From: an uncultured Clostridium sp.
GTDB lineage: Bacteria > Bacillota > Clostridia > Lachnospirales > Lachnospiraceae
Assembly: GCA_947644195.1 (NCBI GenBank)
Contig: CANRZB010000009.1
Location: 1 to 64,000, forward strand
Length of the DNA stretch: 64,000 bases
Reading direction: 5' to 3'
Positions 60,577 through 64,000 of the stretch are shown piece by piece. The translations under genes were made by a program, and so were the position numbers. The notes beneath the pieces are model-generated. The model did not search any database and was not told the origin of the DNA. It worked only from the letters and a program-made list of their open reading frames with translations. Numbering within the stretch: position 1 is the first letter of the stretch; each line of letters starts with the position of its first letter.

Positions 60577-61953
60577 ATGATTAATGATGAATCAATGATG
60601 GCGCTGGATGAAAGTCTGACTGCCAAGTTTCGGGAGTTGGTGGTGGATTCCATGAAATCCGGTGTGATCGACCTTAATTTATATCAGGAATATGATGTAA
60701 AACGGGGATTGCGTGACAGCACTGGAAAAGGCGTTCTGACCGGGTTGACAGAAGTGTCGGACGTATCTGGCTACCGTCTGGTAAATGGAGTGAAAGAGCC
60801 GGCAGACGGTATGTTATACTATCAGGGGTACGATGTGGAACAGTTGGTGGGAAGCGGCTTGGGGAAACGCTTTGCGTTTGAGGAAGTCACTTATCTGCTG
60901 TTGTTTGGACATTTGCCAAATGAAGAACAGCTGGAGGTATTTCAGGAAATTTTATCCAGTTTGCAGGAACTGTCGGGACAGTTTGTCCGGGATGTTATCA
61001 TGAAAGCGCCCAGCCCGAATTTAATGAATGGTCTTCAGAAAAGTATTCTGACTTTATATTCCTATGATTCCAATCCAGATGATATTTCGATTCCAAATGT
61101 GTTGCGGCAGTCTTTACAGTTAATTGCAAAGTTACCGTTAATTTCTGTATATAATTATCATGCTTATCGACATTTCCATTATTTCGATAGCTTGGTAATC
61201 AAGCCGGCAGATAAGCAGTTATCGACGGCGGAAAATATTTTACATATGCTTCGGCCGAACGGAAAGTATACACCGTTGGAAGCGAGGGTATTAGACGCGG
61301 CCCTGGTTCTGCATGCAGAGCATGGTGGCGGAAATAATTCAACCTTTACCAACCATGTGGTTACCACATCTGGTACGGATACCTACTCCGCAGTGGCAGC
61401 TTCCATTGCATCCCTGAAGGGGCCGCGTCATGGTGGTGCCAATCTCAAGGTGCAGCAGATGTTTGATGAGCTGCGCAGGGAGGTATCGGATATTACAAAT
61501 GAATCAGAGATTCGGGAGTATCTACAGAAAATATTGGCAGGAGAGGCGTTTGACCATTCTGGTCTGATCTATGGCATGGGACATGCCGTTTATACCCTGT
61601 CAGATCCACGTGCCAAAATCCTTAAGGTCTATACGGAGAAACTGGCGCGGGAAAAAGATATGATGGAGGATTTCCGGCTATACAACCTGGTAGAGCAGAT
61701 TTCAGCGGAATTATTGATGCAGCGCAGCCATGTGGTTAAGCCGGTCTGTGCCAATGTAGATTTCTATAGTGGCTTCCTATATACGATGCTTGGCATCCCG
61801 CAGGAAATGTTTACGCCGATATTTGCAGTTTCCCGTATTTCCGGGTGGAGTGCACATCGTTTAGAGGAGTTGGTAAACCGTGGCAAAATTATCCGTCCTG
61901 CTTATAAATATGTCGGTTATCACCGGGAATACCAGGAGATGGAGGATCGTTGA
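60577..61953 (+). CDS. gltA: citrate synthase
   Basis: Condenses oxaloacetate and acetyl-CoA to citrate. 458 residues. The active-site elements are present: HAEHGGGNNSTF near residue 247, GMGHAVY near 340 (histidine) and NVDFYSG near 400 (aspartate). The N-terminal extension of about 80 residues before YQGYDVEQLV is longer than in type II enzymes and typical of one clostridial clade; methylcitrate activity cannot be excluded. The ATG at 60577 has GAGGG five bases before. Aconitase and isocitrate dehydrogenase are not adjacent. Confidence 0.92.
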   Translation: MINDESMMALDESLTAKFRELVVDSMKSGVIDLNLYQEYDVKRGLRDSTGKGVLTGLTEVSDVSGYRLVNGVKEPADGMLYYQGYDVEQLVGSGLGKRFAFEEVTYLLLFGHLPNEEQLEVFQEILSSLQELSGQFVRDVIMKAPSPNLMNGLQKSILTLYSYDSNPDDISIPNVLRQSLQLIAKLPLISVYNYHAYRHFHYFDSLVIKPADKQLSTAENILHMLRPNGKYTPLEARVLDAALVLHAEHGGGNNSTFTNHVVTTSGTDTYSAVAASIASLKGPRHGGANLKVQQMFDELRREVSDITNESEIREYLQKILAGEAFDHSGLIYGMGHAVYTLSDPRAKILKVYTEKLAREKDMMEDFRLYNLVEQISAELLMQRSHVVKPVCANVDFYSGFLYTMLGIPQEMFTPIFAVSRISGWSAHRLEELVNRGKIIRPAYKYVGYHREYQEMEDR

Positions 61954-62075
61954 CGATCCTGCCAAAAACGGGCGTAGATAACTGTGGATGGACCGGATCA
62001 TTTGCCTGAAACCCGGCATGGGAGGGATGAAACTGGAAACACAGCAGAGAAGAGTAAAGAATGGAGAGTAATGAT

Positions 62076-63614
62076 ATGAAATTACCACAGTCAAGTGTAA
62101 TCGCAATACTAATTGCTTTTATTGCGTACCTGTTATTTATGATTGTTATTGGTGTGATCTGTATGAGGCGGACCAAGAATACGGAAGATTATTTCCTGGG
62201 TGGTCGTGGTTTAGGAGGCTGGGTTGCAGCATTGTCTGCGCAGGCATCTGATATGAGTGGTTGGCTTTTGATGGGACTGCCGGGTTCCATTTATGCGCTG
62301 GGAACCGGCCAGGCATGGATTGCCATTGGTTTGTTTTTGGGAACGGTGGCAAACTGGCTGCTGATCTCCAAGCGCTTGCGCCGTTACACGATAGTGGCGG
62401 ATAATGCGATGACATTACCGGAGTTTTTTGAGAAGAGATATCATGACAAAAAGAAGATTCTGCTGACGATTTCCTCTGTGGTAATCGTAATATTCTTTCT
62501 GGTCTATACTGCTTCTGCTCTGGCATCCGGTGGGAAGTTGTTTAATACCGTATTTGGCATTGATTATCATTATGCATTGGCGATTGGTGCGGTTGTTATA
62601 TTGGTCTATACCTTTATGGGAGGCTTCCTGGCGGTGTGTACCACGGACTTTATACAGGGATCCATGATGCTGATTGGTCTGTTGGCAGTGCCGATTCTGG
62701 CATACGGGTTTATTGGCGGTGATTTTGCGGATAAGATCAGTGCTACGGATGTCGCTGGCGGATACCAGAATTATATGAGTTTGTTTATGAATGGCGAACG
62801 TCCCTATACCTTTGTAGAAATACTGTCTCAGTTGGCATGGGGTCTGGGATATTGTGGTATGCCTCATGTACTGGTGCGTTTTATGGCGATCAAGAGTGAA
62901 AAGGAAGTCAAAAAATCCAGTATCATTGCAATTACCTGGTGCTTTTTGTCACTGGCAGCAGCCTGCCTGATCGGAATCATCGGCAGGGCTTACCTGGCGC
63001 CGGAAGTGATTACCGATACGGAGAGCGTATTTATCCAGTTGATTGAGCGTGTCTTCACGAAAAACATTGCCGTTCCATTTATCGGCGGAATTTTCCTGTG
63101 TGGTATCCTGGCAGCTATTATGTCAACCGCAGATTCGCAGCTTTTGGTATGTGCTTCCTCGGTATCCAAGGATATCTTTAAGAATTTGATTAATCCAAAA
63201 GCAGATGACAAAAAGGTATTGCGGACAAGTCGTTTTACGGTTCTGGTCATTGCAGTTTTGGCATTTGTCATTGCCTGGGATCCGAACAGCAGTATTATGG
63301 AGTTGGTATCCGATGCCTGGGCCGGGTTAGGCGCAGCGTTTGGACCTGCGGTGGTATGTTCTCTGTTCTGGAAACGCACGAATCTGCCAGGGATGGTAGC
63401 GGGAATCGTTTCCGGTGGTTTGACGGTAATTATCTGGGATTATCTGCCTTTGATCGGTGGAAAGACGATCGGTGCTGCAACGGGTGTGTATTCCCTGCTG
63501 GTGGGATTTGCTGTCAGCATGGTTTTGATCGTGGTTGTCAGCCTGTGCACGAAAGCACCGGAAGCAGCTGTCCTGGAAGAATTTGAGAAAGTAAACAATT
63601 ACACGGAAAAATAA
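62076..63614 (+). CDS. putP: sodium/proline symporter
   Basis: A 512-residue membrane transporter of the SSS family with about 13 helices. TEDYFLGGRGLGGWVAALSAQASDMSGWLLMGLPG near residue 35-70 contains the Na+- and proline-binding region typical of PutP, and the GGFLAVCTTDFIQG signature is near residue 185. The ATG at 62076 is preferred to 62061 because GGAGAG lies between. It could use a Na+ gradient. It follows gltA by 122 bases without a strong terminator. Confidence 0.92.
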   Translation: MKLPQSSVIAILIAFIAYLLFMIVIGVICMRRTKNTEDYFLGGRGLGGWVAALSAQASDMSGWLLMGLPGSIYALGTGQAWIAIGLFLGTVANWLLISKRLRRYTIVADNAMTLPEFFEKRYHDKKKILLTISSVVIVIFFLVYTASALASGGKLFNTVFGIDYHYALAIGAVVILVYTFMGGFLAVCTTDFIQGSMMLIGLLAVPILAYGFIGGDFADKISATDVAGGYQNYMSLFMNGERPYTFVEILSQLAWGLGYCGMPHVLVRFMAIKSEKEVKKSSIIAITWCFLSLAAACLIGIIGRAYLAPEVITDTESVFIQLIERVFTKNIAVPFIGGIFLCGILAAIMSTADSQLLVCASSVSKDIFKNLINPKADDKKVLRTSRFTVLVIAVLAFVIAWDPNSSIMELVSDAWAGLGAAFGPAVVCSLFWKRTNLPGMVAGIVSGGLTVIIWDYLPLIGGKTIGAATGVYSLLVGFAVSMVLIVVVSLCTKAPEAAVLEEFEKVNNYTEK

Positions 63615-63636
63615 TAGAAACCTTTGATAAAAAATG

Positions 63637-63674
63637 CGGGATTACTTTGGTTGAATAAGAGCGAAGTAGTCCCG
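63637..63674 (+). terminator. hairpin downstream of putP
   Basis: CGGGA-T-TACTT and AAGTA-G-TCCCG form a stem of 10 pairs with one mismatch and a loop of about 16 bases. The T content afterwards is low, so termination may be partial. Confidence 0.5.
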
Positions 63675-63719
63675 TTATCCGTTGAAGCAGGCTCACTATG
63701 GCAGAAGGGAGGGCAGAAG

Positions 63720-64000
63720 ATGGAACCATCAGATTACTATACCTCTGGTGTTTTTGCTAAAATGGCACATATCTCTCTGCGGACAGTCCGTTATTACGAT
63801 CAGCAGAATATATTGAAACCGACCTATGTCGCACCCAATGGACGACGGTATTACAGTGACCAGGATTTTGTTCGTCTGCAGCAGATTCTGTTGTTAAAGT
63901 ATCTGGGGTTTTCCCTGGAAGAAATCAAGGAACTGACGATTGCGGGACAGGACGAACGTGTTCTGGTTCATTCGTTGGAATTACAGCGAAAACTGGTACA
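63720..64000 (+). CDS. MerR-family transcriptional regulator, cut by the window end
   Basis: The first 93 codons are visible. The HTH reads YTSGVFAKMAHISLRTVRYYDQQNILKPTYVAPNGRRYY, with the RYYD and GRRYY marks of MerR proteins, followed by the helical linker LQQILLLKYLGFSLEEIKEL. AAGGGAGGG precedes the ATG at 63720. The effector domain lies beyond the window. Confidence 0.88.
   Translation, partial: MEPSDYYTSGVFAKMAHISLRTVRYYDQQNILKPTYVAPNGRRYYSDQDFVRLQQILLLKYLGFSLEEIKELTIAGQDERVLVHSLELQRKLV

Overview
The window looks like a chromosomal segment of an anaerobic, spore-forming Clostridia member, most likely Lachnospiraceae. The signs are an rnfCDGEAB operon, pyruvate:ferredoxin oxidoreductase, acetate kinase, a HydE hydrogenase maturase, Spo0A, strong AGGAGG ribosome sites, and protein sequences of typical Lachnospiraceae style. 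The genus cannot be settled from the sequence alone. Coding density is high, most genes are on the + strand, and no rRNA, tRNA or CRISPR array was seen.

Layout: 1-5.6 kb is the complete Rnf ion-translocating ferredoxin:NAD+ oxidoreductase operon. 5.7-9.3 kb holds a small unknown gene, shikimate dehydrogenase, a short-chain dehydrogenase and an MFS transporter (the last three on the - strand). 9.5-13.6 kb holds a Cache/HD-GYP signalling protein, a Y-family DNA polymerase with its small partner, and a DUF6512-like membrane protein. 14-20 kb is an envelope locus: a two-component system, a GtrB/CsbB-like glycosyltransferase and a YfhO-like membrane protein. 20-24.8 kb holds acylphosphatase, an HD hydrolase, a PadR regulator with its membrane partner, a guanine deaminase-like enzyme and an Rpn-family nuclease. 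24.9-30 kb has DAHP synthase and pyruvate:ferredoxin oxidoreductase. 30-38.7 kb has a secreted Ig-like protein, tmcAL, ackA, rpmF, a formate/nitrite transporter family gene and leuS.

38.75-41.2 kb, between leuS and a chemotaxis receptor, is an AT-rich accessory pocket. It holds an orphan membrane/SH3-like gene, a strongly structured candidate RNA resembling HEARO/IscB-type omega RNA, and a decayed IS1182-like transposase. 41.2-47.9 kb carries a chemotaxis receptor, an AlkD-like repair protein, a Ca2+/cation antiporter, several unknown membrane proteins (one split by a frameshift at a run of eight T), a D-lyxose isomerase-like enzyme and a coiled-coil protein. 47.9-51.1 kb has htpG with two CIRCE-like operators and mntP behind a manganese (yybP-ykoY) riboswitch. 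51.2-56.6 kb is an MMPL transporter, a giant extracellular coiled-coil protein and a TetR regulator, with palindromic operators at the promoter. 56.7-64 kb has hydE, a response regulator with a degenerate receiver, a SARP-like response regulator, spo0A, citrate synthase, a sodium/proline symporter and the start of a MerR regulator.

Metabolic logic: pyruvate oxidoreductase reduces ferredoxin, Rnf couples reduced ferredoxin to NAD+ reduction and an ion gradient, acetate kinase makes ATP, and HydE serves an [FeFe] hydrogenase encoded elsewhere. The Na+-linked symporter could use an Rnf-derived Na+ gradient. The most unusual items are the structured RNA in the accessory pocket, the MMPL/tape-measure operon, the cysteine-rich tail of RnfE, and the regulators stacked between hydE and spo0A.
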